A DNA stretch of 64,000 bases from Pirellulaceae bacterium (GTDB lineage Bacteria; Planctomycetota; Planctomycetia; Pirellulales; Pirellulaceae): the NCBI GenBank assembly GCA_018402565.1, contig JAGYIQ010000002.1, forward strand, positions 868,001 to 932,000, read 5' to 3'. Numbering within the stretch: the stretch's first letter is position 1; each line of letters opens with the position of its first letter. The translations under genes and the position numbers were made by a program. Positions 54,082-62,182 of the stretch are shown piece by piece. Below the pieces are notes generated by a model. The model saw nothing but the letters and a program-made list of their open reading frames with translations. It ran no database searches and had not been told where the DNA came from.

Positions 54082-54843
54082 GTGAGCTTTTTACCGATGA
54101 GCTTTTTACCGATGAGCCTGGTTCCGATGAGCCTGGTGACCATGCGGCCGATCTTCCGCCTGCATTTGGCAGGTGACATGGCGGCCAATCAAGCCAAACT
54201 GGAACAGGTGCTGCGGCGGCCGGAATGGCGGGCCCAGGGCCAGATGTTCGGCGACTACATCGAGTTCCATGTGGCCGAGAACCAGCAGCGGTGCTGGTCC
54301 CCGCACCTGGCCGTGCATCTCGAGCCACTGGACCAACACGATCGCGTTCAATACCGCCACACGGACGGAGCCCAGCTGGCCCAACTAGCCCAGCAAACCA
54401 ATCCGGCCAACGGGGCCAATCCGGCCCACGGAGCCAATGCGGCTAACGGGGCCAATGCGGCTAACGGGGGCCAGCTTGAGGCCGGCAGGGCCAATGGGGA
54501 GGGGCACGGCAACGGGGCCGCCCAGGACCCGTCGCTGGCGACCGGCCACACGCTGCTCCTGGGCCGGTTCGCACCGCGGCAAAACGTGTGGATGCTGGTC
54601 TGGATCGTGTACCTGGCGATGGCTTGTGTGGTATTCTTTGCGGTCTTGGGAGCCGTGGTCCAGCAGTGGTTGAACCAGTGGCCGTGGGCCTGGGCGATCG
54701 CGGGATCAGCGGTACTCATCATCGTCGGCCTGCACTTGATCAGCCAGATCGGCCAACGCTGGAGCACCGACCAGATGGTAGAATTGCGGAGCCGCTTGGA
54801 CAACTTGCTGCGTGAGAGCGGCGTGCAAACGCGGGCGTCCTGA
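54082..54843 (+). CDS. Membrane protein with N-terminal 15-bp tandem repeat
   Basis: A 253-residue protein. A GTG at 54082 is chosen because GGAG lies 8 bases upstream. The N-terminus is a repeated VSFLP-MSFLP-MSLVP-MSLVT series coded by four 15-bp repeats, so the start could also be any of the following ATG codons. A soluble part (AANQAKLEQVLRRPEW) and an Asn/Ala/Gly-rich repeat (GANAANGANAANGG) precede two membrane helices (VWIVYLAMACVVFFAVLGAV type and WAWAIAGSAVLIIVGLHL). No family was recognised. Confidence 0.7.
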   Translation: MSFLPMSFLPMSLVPMSLVTMRPIFRLHLAGDMAANQAKLEQVLRRPEWRAQGQMFGDYIEFHVAENQQRCWSPHLAVHLEPLDQHDRVQYRHTDGAQLAQLAQQTNPANGANPAHGANAANGANAANGGQLEAGRANGEGHGNGAAQDPSLATGHTLLLGRFAPRQNVWMLVWIVYLAMACVVFFAVLGAVVQQWLNQWPWAWAIAGSAVLIIVGLHLISQIGQRWSTDQMVELRSRLDNLLRESGVQTRAS

Positions 54844-54888
54844 GCGGACACGGGAACGGGACACGGGAACGGGAGTGGAAACCATAAA

Positions 54889-55593
54889 ATGCGACCCATT
54901 GTACAAATTTCTTTGGACTTGACCGACATTCGCGAGGCGCTCGAGACCGCCCACTTGGCGATCCGCGCGGGTGTCGATTGGCTGGAGGCCGGTACGCCGT
55001 TGATCCTGGCCGAGGGCCTGCACGGGGTCCGCGCTTTGCGGGCGGAGTTCCCGCAGGTGCCGATCGTGGCGGACTTGAAGACCATGGACGGTGGGTATCT
55101 GGAGGCCGAGATGATGGCCAAGGCGGGAGCCACCCACGTGGTGGTGATGGCCCAAGCCCATGCCGAGACCATCAAATGTGTGGTCCAAGCCGGTCGCGAC
55201 TTTGGCTGCCAAGTCATGGGCGACAACATGATCTACCCGGACTTGGTGGCCGGCGCCAAGCGACTCGAGGACCTGGGCTGCGACTTTGTCATTCACCACA
55301 TCGGTTACGACGAGCGGCGGGGGATTGCCGCGGCCGGTGGGCGGATGCCCAGTCCCTTGGATCAGTTGCGGGAAGTCGTCCAGGCGGTCCGTGTGCCGGT
55401 CCAAGCGGTGGGTGGCTTGAGCTTGGAGCAAGCCATCGCCTGCCCCAGTTACGGCGCGCCGTTGGTGGTCTTGGGAGCGCCACTGACGATCGATGCCGAT
55501 TCGTTCAAGACCGCGGAGGGCGACTTGGAGTCGTCCTTGCGGATGATCTGCCAAGCCATTCACGCCCAAGATGTCCCTCAGAGCACCAGGTGA
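54889..55593 (+). CDS. HPS/KGPDC-family (orotidine decarboxylase superfamily) enzyme
   Basis: A 234-residue TIM-barrel protein. The conserved Asp/Lys block VADLKTMDGGYLEAEMMAKAG and the GGLSLEQA and LTIDADSFKTAEG phosphate-binding region mark 3-hexulose-6-phosphate synthase and 3-keto-L-gulonate-6-phosphate decarboxylase. The DxKxxD of the superfamily is present as DLKTMD. It may make or split a pentulose/hexulose phosphate. The next gene, a Zn dehydrogenase, starts 4 bp after its stop, pointing to a sugar or sugar-acid pathway rather than formaldehyde fixation. Confidence 0.85.
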   Translation: MRPIVQISLDLTDIREALETAHLAIRAGVDWLEAGTPLILAEGLHGVRALRAEFPQVPIVADLKTMDGGYLEAEMMAKAGATHVVVMAQAHAETIKCVVQAGRDFGCQVMGDNMIYPDLVAGAKRLEDLGCDFVIHHIGYDERRGIAAAGGRMPSPLDQLREVVQAVRVPVQAVGGLSLEQAIACPSYGAPLVVLGAPLTIDADSFKTAEGDLESSLRMICQAIHAQDVPQSTR

Positions 55594-55597
55594 TTCC

Positions 55598-56617
55598 ATG
55601 CCCGCGGCCGTTGTCAATTATGCACCGGAAAAACACAGCGTCGAACTGCGCGAAGTTGCCCCACCGACGATCGGTTCCCACGACGTGTTGCTGGAGGTCG
55701 GCAACGTGGGCGTCTGTGGCAGCGACCTGCACCAATGGACGGCGGATCACTCGTGGCCAGTGAATTACCCGGTCATCTTGGGCCATGAGTTCGGGGGCAC
55801 GATCGTCGCCGTTGGTGACGAGGTCTCGGGCTGGGAGGTGGGCCAACGGGTGGTGAGCGAGACGGCGGCGATTGTCGACCCGAACAACCCAATGACGCGG
55901 CAGGGACGTTACAACTTGGATCCGACCCGCAAGGGCTTTGGCTACGGTGTGGACGGTGCCATGACGCGATTTGTCCGCGTTCCGGCGCGGATCCTGCACC
56001 ATGTGCCGGACGACTTGCCGATGGAGCAAGCCTGCCTGACCGAGCCCTGCTGTGTGGCCTACAACGCCGTGGTCCGCAACGTGCGGATCGAACCGGGGGA
56101 TCGCGTGATTGTGATCGGTCCCGGCACCATCGGCATCCTCTGCGCCGCCATGGCTCGGTTGTGCGGCGCCCAGGTCGCCGTGGTGGGCTTGCCGCAGGAC
56201 GCGGGGCGATTGCAGATCGCTCGGCAGTACGGCTGCGAGGTGATCACGGGGGATGCGACCGACTACGCCCGCGAGCGGGATGGGCTGGGCTGCGAAGGCG
56301 TGGTCGACGCGGCCGGCGCCAGTGCCACGTTGCAATTGGCCTTGAAGTGGGTCCGCCCGGGGGGCTGGATCAGCAAGGTCGGCTGGGGCCCGCAACCGTT
56401 GGGCTACAACTTGGATCCCTTGGTCCAGAAGAACGTCACCTTGCAAGGCAGCTTCAGTCATCACTGGGCGATCTGGGAACGGGTCTTGGCGTTGATGGCC
56501 AGTGGCCAATTGGACGTGCGTCCCATCATTGGCGGCGTGTGGCCCTTGGAGCAGTGGCACGAGGCGTTTGAGCAGATGCACCATGGCCAAGTCGTCAAAG
56601 CCGTCCTGCGGCCGTAA
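55598..56617 (+). CDS. Zinc-dependent alcohol/polyol dehydrogenase
   Basis: A 339-residue medium-chain dehydrogenase. The GNVGVCGSDLHQW segment (catalytic Cys), GHEFGGTIVAVGDEVSGW (zinc-binding Glu and His), and the Rossmann motif GPGTIGILCAAMARL are present. The structural-zinc four-Cys loop is replaced by a shorter segment (VDPNNPMTRQGRYNL), so the structural zinc is probably absent. The likely substrate is a polyol or sugar; threonine- and sorbitol-type dehydrogenases are related. It is co-transcribed with the HPS-family gene. Confidence 0.85.
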   Translation: MPAAVVNYAPEKHSVELREVAPPTIGSHDVLLEVGNVGVCGSDLHQWTADHSWPVNYPVILGHEFGGTIVAVGDEVSGWEVGQRVVSETAAIVDPNNPMTRQGRYNLDPTRKGFGYGVDGAMTRFVRVPARILHHVPDDLPMEQACLTEPCCVAYNAVVRNVRIEPGDRVIVIGPGTIGILCAAMARLCGAQVAVVGLPQDAGRLQIARQYGCEVITGDATDYARERDGLGCEGVVDAAGASATLQLALKWVRPGGWISKVGWGPQPLGYNLDPLVQKNVTLQGSFSHHWAIWERVLALMASGQLDVRPIIGGVWPLEQWHEAFEQMHHGQVVKAVLRP

Positions 56618-56756
56618 ACTGCAACAGGCTCGCTGGCAGGGCAGGCAGCGATCCTAATGTGAGCTTAAAGCCCGTTTAGCATGGGGTGGCAAGCGGTGCG
56701 TCAGTCCCGTTTTGAAATCCGGCAATTCAACGAGTGCTTTGTCACAGCCAAAACTT

Positions 56757-56856
56757 GGCGTGTGGTAAAGGGGTCAGTAGTCAATTGCCGGAACGGCCCT
56801 GCGGGTGCTTCGCACAATTGACTCCTGACCCCTTTACCACACCGATCCCAAAATAA
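56757..56856. repeat. Palindromic TCAGGAGTCAATTG element, copy 2
   Basis: Arms 56760-56787 and 56815-56842. It is the reverse complement of 51819-51917 apart from scattered changes. It lies between the dehydrogenase gene and the convergent TPR gene, where it could serve as a bidirectional terminator. Confidence 0.88.
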
Positions 56857-56871
56857 AAAGTCGACAAAGCA

Positions 56872-59253
56872 CTAGGAGCTGATTCGGGGCCTCTGCCAGA
56901 CGACTCCAACGTGTTCGCGGTAACCCTCGCCTGCCAATTCAACATCGAGGATTTTGGCGGCTAAGGGGAAGCACTTAGACTGCCATTCCAAGACGGACTC
57001 GGCGGCTTCGTTGTCAGATCTGGCAATCACGCCCCACGTTGCTTGATAGCTGCTTAGTTCTTCTTCACCGACGAGTCGACCGGGCCAGTTCAACCATCGC
57101 TCGTCGAGCGGTTGCTCGATCGTGCAGCGATAGAAGTTCACGTTCTCAAGCGGCTCACCAATAACCCGATGTTGTTCGAACAAACGATCGGGAGCCAAAT
57201 GACTGGCCACCAAAAGTTCTATCACCTGTACCCGCAGCGGATCGTCCGCGGCAAGCGTCTCGGCTGCCTGCCACAAAACAGCCAGTGCTTTTTGCAAACC
57301 GCTTGGGGTCAGGTAGTCAATCGACGACAGCGGAAGCGAGAGGATCTCAGTGACCCATTGCTGCAGTTTCGCCGTTTGCCCTGTTCCCGCCGCGATTGCT
57401 GCGCGTTGAGCCAGCACGGGGAACGGGCTATCGGGATTCAATTCCGTTTCCCGTTCCACGGCGGTCAGAGCCTCCTCGAACCGCTGGAGCTCGAGCAAGG
57501 AATTGGTTCGATAGTAATTGCCCCATGGCTGGTCGGGGACCAAATCATCAAATGCCTGTAGGTACGTCAGTGTCGACTCGTGTTGCCCCAAAACTTGAGC
57601 GGACAATGCAGCTTCCCACAGGAGATTGGGATCTTCCGTCCCCGTGCGAATCGTCATATCCAAAACTGCCAACGCGTCGCGTTCTCGCTCGGTTCGCCGG
57701 TAGATTCGAGCGAGCTTGGAGGCCAGGTCGCCGTCGCTCCGATCCAACCGCCAGCCTCGCGCGTAACAGCGTTCGGCCTCTCCTAGGTTCTCGAGAAACA
57801 AGAAAAAATCACCCGCGCGCCCAAAGTTTGAAGCGTTTTCTGCGTCCAGATCCAATGATTCTCGAAACCAACCCTCCAACTGCTTTTCATCGATTCTGTC
57901 AGACATCTGCTCGGAACCGTTGTACTTCAGTATGGACCCGAGCCGAGCGACTAGGCTGAGCGTCACGGCATCCTGACGTTGGCCAGCCAAAAGCTTGCCT
58001 GCCCAGTCCCAGACCTCGTTGGCCAATTCCGTTTGCGGAACAAGCAGGGAGAGGGTGTACAAAGCCCACCGGGACGTTGACTGCCTGTCATCTTCGCTAG
58101 TCTGATCCAAGGTGTTGATCGCCATCAGATCCGTGATGATATTGTCGATCGAGTCCTGACCTTCATCCGCGGGAGTTTCGTCGGCAATCAGTTTGGCCAA
58201 CCTTTCATGAATCTCGGCAATAACGGGAGGTAGTTCATGATCGGATGAATCATCAATGGTGATCGATTGGTCTGCGGAGGCGTCTTCTTCTTTTTCCGAG
58301 TCAGAGTCAGAGCCAGAGTCAATGGAACTCGTCGCTGCGACGTTTGATTTCTGAGGGGCAAATGGCCCCACATCGAGATGATTGGTGATGACTCGGGGCA
58401 CCGGGATCGTCGATTCATCTCGCATGTATTTTAAGCATCGCAGTGCATGCCAATCACGCGCAGCTTGCAATTTGCGTTGCAATTGATCGGCAAGTCGTTC
58501 AAATTCAAGTTGATTACCTGCCATCCGATAGGCGGCCAAGAGACAGAATCGCGTTTCAGCCCACTGCTCGAAGCACTGCCGCCGAGTTAGTTGCTGCTCC
58601 CACCGGGTCAATCGCTTGATCGCCGCATCGAAGTCCCCTGCGATGCATTCGATCATGGCTTGCATACAATCACAACTCAACTCGTAGGACAGGTACTCCC
58701 CTTTTGGCGGAGCGGCTTGCACGCATTGCTCTTCCCATCGTTTGGGGTCGCCAAGGAGGTACGCTATTTCGGTGAGAATATTTTTGGTAATCAAACGAGC
58801 CCGGATGGGCGAATGCCAAGTCTCCACGAACTCAATCGCCGAATCGGCCAGTTCGGAGGCCGCCGCAAGTTCGCCACGGGTCAGCAAAATTTCCATGACA
58901 TCTGTAACGCTGGCCCAACGCCGATCTTGTGATTCGAGGTTTTCGGCTGCCATCCCCATGCGAGCGTAGTGCAACGCCATATCAGTGTCGTCAGCGGTAT
59001 GGTAGACATCGGTGGCATACTCGCGGAAACAGGTAATGCACTGGGTCTTACCGGTTCGCCGACAGACCTCGATGCCTTCGCTGATACAAGCGTGCATGCC
59101 CTCCGAATTGTGTCCGCTGATCTCGGCTGTGGCTTTAGCCAAATTGTCATACCCGCACGATGAATACCAATGAACCGCCCACTCGTATTCTTGCTCCGAC
59201 AGATCGGGCTGGATCGATCGAGCCAATTCGTTGCTCGCCAGCAAACCGATCAC
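56872..59253 (-). CDS. TPR protein of an Hsp90-like operon
   Basis: A 793-residue protein from the GTG at 59253, with helical tandem repeats throughout (for example LGEAERCYARGWRLDRSDGD, LARIYRRTERERDALAVLD, RFEEALTAVERETELNPD), a TPR pattern in the C-terminal half. An acidic low-complexity stretch (SIDSGSDSDSEKEEDASAD) lies near residue 310. There is no signal peptide. The frame upstream of the GTG continues without a stop for about 130 bp and reads like real protein (SVSKSHVYHHEQFWGPALDP), so an upstream frameshift may have cut off the N-terminus (next entry). It may act as a co-chaperone for the Hsp90-like protein. Confidence 0.82.
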   Translation of the reverse strand: MIGLLASNELARSIQPDLSEQEYEWAVHWYSSCGYDNLAKATAEISGHNSEGMHACISEGIEVCRRTGKTQCITCFREYATDVYHTADDTDMALHYARMGMAAENLESQDRRWASVTDVMEILLTRGELAAASELADSAIEFVETWHSPIRARLITKNILTEIAYLLGDPKRWEEQCVQAAPPKGEYLSYELSCDCMQAMIECIAGDFDAAIKRLTRWEQQLTRRQCFEQWAETRFCLLAAYRMAGNQLEFERLADQLQRKLQAARDWHALRCLKYMRDESTIPVPRVITNHLDVGPFAPQKSNVAATSSIDSGSDSDSEKEEDASADQSITIDDSSDHELPPVIAEIHERLAKLIADETPADEGQDSIDNIITDLMAINTLDQTSEDDRQSTSRWALYTLSLLVPQTELANEVWDWAGKLLAGQRQDAVTLSLVARLGSILKYNGSEQMSDRIDEKQLEGWFRESLDLDAENASNFGRAGDFFLFLENLGEAERCYARGWRLDRSDGDLASKLARIYRRTERERDALAVLDMTIRTGTEDPNLLWEAALSAQVLGQHESTLTYLQAFDDLVPDQPWGNYYRTNSLLELQRFEEALTAVERETELNPDSPFPVLAQRAAIAAGTGQTAKLQQWVTEILSLPLSSIDYLTPSGLQKALAVLWQAAETLAADDPLRVQVIELLVASHLAPDRLFEQHRVIGEPLENVNFYRCTIEQPLDERWLNWPGRLVGEEELSSYQATWGVIARSDNEAAESVLEWQSKCFPLAAKILDVELAGEGYREHVGVVWQRPRISS

Positions 59254-59489
59254 CTCAATGGCGGCGTCGCGACCGGCTTGTGGATCGAGAGCCGGTCCCC
59301 AGAATTGTTCATGATGGTAAACGTGGCTCTTAGATACGGAGTGAAACGTCGCTCGGCCCGCGCCAGACGTCGAATTTCAGTTGCCACCCGATGGGCTGAT
59401 TCAAACATACAGAGACTCGTAAACTCGGACTCTTTTGCCTGAAGCGATTGCAGTTGTTCGTCGATATCTCGATCCGATGATTCACTCAT
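59250..59489 (-). CDS. Short open frame, probably the frameshifted N-terminus of the TPR protein
   Basis: From the ATG at 59489, overlapping the Hsp90-like stop by 4 bp (ATGA), 79 residues. The helical part DEQLQSLQAKESEFTSL and VATEIRRLARAERRFTP looks genuine. The end (NNSGDRLSIHKPVATPPLR) does not resemble the rest and stops at 59250, overlapping the GTG of the TPR gene. A single indel near 59320-59345 would join this to the long frame. Alternatively it is a true small coupled protein. Confidence 0.6.
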   Translation of the reverse strand: MSESSDRDIDEQLQSLQAKESEFTSLCMFESAHRVATEIRRLARAERRFTPYLRATFTIMNNSGDRLSIHKPVATPPLR

Positions 59490-61333
59490 GATTTTTGTCC
59501 CCAGAGACAATCAGCGATCCAGTCAAGGTCGCTTTGCTGTTGGTTAATGATTGACGAAGGTAACGATGCACCCGCCGTTCGCAGTGCACTGACGACAAGT
59601 AGTCGCAAGACACTTGCCAACGGCGAACTTGTCTTTTGTTCCAAGGCCCTGGCGATGAGGCGATGATTCCGATTGAGCAATATCTCGTTGCGAGCCCGTT
59701 CGCCCTGAGCAAAATGCTGATCGATCATCCGCTGAAAACCACTGGGTATGCCCCCGTTTTTCTTCAAGTCTTCAAAGGTTTTGATCACTTCATGACGCTC
59801 GTTAAGAAATGCCATGACCGGTTGGTTGGAGTCGAATGAGGCCATGCGAACGATGGCGTCGGTATCGCTGAGAAAATCGGCCCACTGTGGATCGGCCTCT
59901 TGCATATCGTCTATCTGCAGGATCTGCGCTGCGAAGCCGGGCGATGCGGGACTGACCACTCGCAACTCGGCCCGGTCGCTACTATCCGCCACCATACTGG
60001 CCAATAACGATTCCTCAAAACTACGAACCGTATGCACACACGGCGCATCGTGATGGGTAAACAGAGCGTTTATCCAACCTTCTTGGCGACGATCTGTGTT
60101 GAACCACACGACGTAATCCGCTTCCAGCTCAAAGATCGGATTAGCGGTGCTGCGTTGTATGATTTCATGGAACGTCAATTCTCCCTGAGATGTCGAAAAA
60201 GGATAGCAGCGACGCAGTAGAGCTCGGAGGCGAGGTTCCGACAACGCTGCTCCGGCAAACGTGTAACGATGCCAGGTCAAGATCGACCGCAAACGAATCG
60301 GCTGTTTTTCGGCCAGCTGCTCCAAATGTTCAAATAGGTGAATCTCCAATGCTTGCGACGCGATCGCAAATTCCCTGTCGCGAACCAGATCTTCCCGACT
60401 CGCAGTAGGTGAGCACTCTTTCAATTCCAAGACACCGCGGAGGAACGATGCCCACTCCGGCAAAAGACCCCGCAAGCGACGCGAGATCACCATACGACGC
60501 AGCGTCGCCGTGACGACCGACTCACCCGCAAACCCGGGCGTGCGCTGGGGCGAAATATAGAGTGCGCCCTGAATTGCCGGCCGCTGCAACTGCACCGGAA
60601 TAACATCCAGCGGTGTCTCGTCAAAGTAGCTGGCCAACTCCAATTCAATCGCTTCAGGTTCAGGCGTCGCCTCAAACCAACTTGCGTGGATCACATTGAC
60701 CCGAGCGACGCTGCCATTCAAGTGAATCGGAATGGTGAGAAAATCGGTATACTCTTTTAAAACGGCTTCAATTGACTGAGAGTCAGTAGCAAAATTGCGG
60801 AATTGTGGCTTCAGCAGCAAGCGGACGGTCGTCCCCGCCTGCTCGCGTTGCCACGACGATAATTCGATGTCGGTGCCACCTTCGGCATCCCAACGTACCG
60901 CTTGCTCACAATCCACGCGGCGGCTTTCCACAATCATACGCTCGGCAAGCATGAAGGCACTGAACATGCCAATTCCAAACATGCCGATCAACTGCTGTTG
61001 ATCACCCTTGGGCAAAACAGAAGACGGGTGTTCGCCTTTGAGCAATCCCGTCAAGCCAATCCCCAATGTTCCAAGATACTGTTCCGCATCCTCCGGACTC
61101 AGTCCGTAACCATCGTCATGAAATTCGATGATCCCCTGTTCGGGGAATTGGAGAATATCGATTCGTCCCTGATAACCAAGATCGACCTGACGTCGCCGCA
61201 TGGCCGCGTCGTGACTGTTCTGCACCAATTCACGCACGGCTGCGTCGGGACGACTGTACAACGCCGAGCCCATAATTTGAATGATGCCCGCAATATCGAC
61301 CTTAAAAGGAATGCGGCGTGTCCAATTAGCCAT
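59486..61333 (-). CDS. Hsp90-family (HtpG-like) ATPase
   Basis: A 615-residue protein from the ATG at 61333. The N-terminal GHKL ATPase fold shows VRELVQNSHDAAMRR (E-x3-N), FHDDGYGLSPEDAEQYLGTL (the D-G-x-G loop) and LIGMFGIGMFSAFMLAER (G-x-x-G-x-G lid). The middle domain is diverged from standard HtpG, for example RTPGFAGESVVTATLRRM and the catalytic Arg region SPTASREDLVRD. It is close in length to HtpG (about 630) but belongs to a separate Hsp90-like branch. Its stop overlaps the next start, and the downstream genes are TPR proteins, which suggests an Hsp90/TPR pair. Confidence 0.88.
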   Translation of the reverse strand: MANWTRRIPFKVDIAGIIQIMGSALYSRPDAAVRELVQNSHDAAMRRRQVDLGYQGRIDILQFPEQGIIEFHDDGYGLSPEDAEQYLGTLGIGLTGLLKGEHPSSVLPKGDQQQLIGMFGIGMFSAFMLAERMIVESRRVDCEQAVRWDAEGGTDIELSSWQREQAGTTVRLLLKPQFRNFATDSQSIEAVLKEYTDFLTIPIHLNGSVARVNVIHASWFEATPEPEAIELELASYFDETPLDVIPVQLQRPAIQGALYISPQRTPGFAGESVVTATLRRMVISRRLRGLLPEWASFLRGVLELKECSPTASREDLVRDREFAIASQALEIHLFEHLEQLAEKQPIRLRSILTWHRYTFAGAALSEPRLRALLRRCYPFSTSQGELTFHEIIQRSTANPIFELEADYVVWFNTDRRQEGWINALFTHHDAPCVHTVRSFEESLLASMVADSSDRAELRVVSPASPGFAAQILQIDDMQEADPQWADFLSDTDAIVRMASFDSNQPVMAFLNERHEVIKTFEDLKKNGGIPSGFQRMIDQHFAQGERARNEILLNRNHRLIARALEQKTSSPLASVLRLLVVSALRTAGASLPSSIINQQQSDLDWIADCLWGQKS

Positions 61334-61400
61334 GCAATCAACCAATTAAAAAGTTGTGTCCAATCACTAAAACTCACATCCTAACAATACAACCATCGAT

Positions 61401-61787
61401 TTAGGGCGAACAGGGACAAGTTGGCCTGCACAGCACTCGCCAGTGTTTCCCAATTTCACTGGCAGGTCCCATGATAAAACGGACAATATCGCCGATCCAG
61501 TCGGCATGCCCAAGAAAATTCAGGGCGTTGCCCTGGCTATCACATCTCTGACAATCATGGCGCCGTCGACATACGTCGACGACCCGTTCGACCTGGCCGA
61601 AGAACGCGTTTAGCAGCAGTTGAACGGCGGCGGTGCTTCTACCGTTACGCGAAGAACGGAGACAGGGCTGGACATGGAACACGAACAGGTTGGGGCCGCC
61701 TGAAAGCGGAACTACAAGCGGCGGGGCCTCACCCAACAGTGCCCTCTTGAGACCGACGGGAGAGATTCTATTTGCCACCGAGCTCAA
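61401..61787 (-). pseudogene. Possible degraded cytochrome c fragment
   Basis: A 128-residue frame whose C-terminal half, HDCQRCDSQGNALNFLGHAD then WIGDIVRFIMGPASEIGKHW, resembles the haem domain and distal helix of short planctomycete cytochromes, but the haem motif reads CQRCD, with the axial His replaced by Asp. The N-terminal half is not recognisable. It overlaps the YciI gene by 20 bp. It may be a remnant or no gene at all. Confidence 0.3.
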
Positions 61788-62079
61788 ACGGTGGGTCGGT
61801 GACGGCGGAGCCGGCGACAGTCAGCCACTCCGTGACACTCCAGGCCGTCACCAAGCCGTGCTGGACGTACGGATCGGCGGCCGCAAACCCTTCCGCTACC
61901 ACCGCCGAATCGCCGGCAAAGACCAACAACGAGGCCTGCGGGGGATCGCCCAAGACGCCGCCCAAGACCAACTCGCCGCGGTCGGCCGCCGCCCAAGCCA
62001 ACGCCAAATGCGCCGCGCGGAATTCGGCTCGGCGGGTCAAATAGTCCGACGCGATCTCATAGCGCAGGAGATAATGCAT
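61768..62079 (-). CDS. YciI-like protein
   Basis: A 103-residue protein from the ATG at 62079 (a GTG at 62106 would add nine residues). It has the YciI/YCII fold pattern: MHYLLRYEIASDYLTRRAEF, RGELVLGGVLGDPP, LLVFAGDSAVVAEGFAAADP and VTAWSVTEWL. These small proteins form dimers and have dehydrochlorinase-like or unknown activity. A His near the N-terminus (MHYLLRYE) and an Asp (ADPYV) are the usual putative active residues. There is no operon context. Confidence 0.82.
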   Translation of the reverse strand: MHYLLRYEIASDYLTRRAEFRAAHLALAWAAADRGELVLGGVLGDPPQASLLVFAGDSAVVAEGFAAADPYVQHGLVTAWSVTEWLTVAGSAVTDPPFELGGK

Positions 62080-62144
62080 GATCCAGGTACTCCAATCGGT
62101 TGACACCCGCGCTGTTTCCGACGCCGATGCCGACTACGGGCTTG

Positions 62145-62182
62145 TTGAGTTTTCGTAACCGTTCACCCCTCGTCAAAAATTT
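62145..62182 (+). repeat. Half-sites of two repeat families at the left edge of the array
   Basis: GGGCTTGTTGAGTTTTCGTA (TTGATTTTTCC family) is joined directly to TAACCGTTCACCCCTCG (161-bp family left end), then the array begins. Confidence 0.7.
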
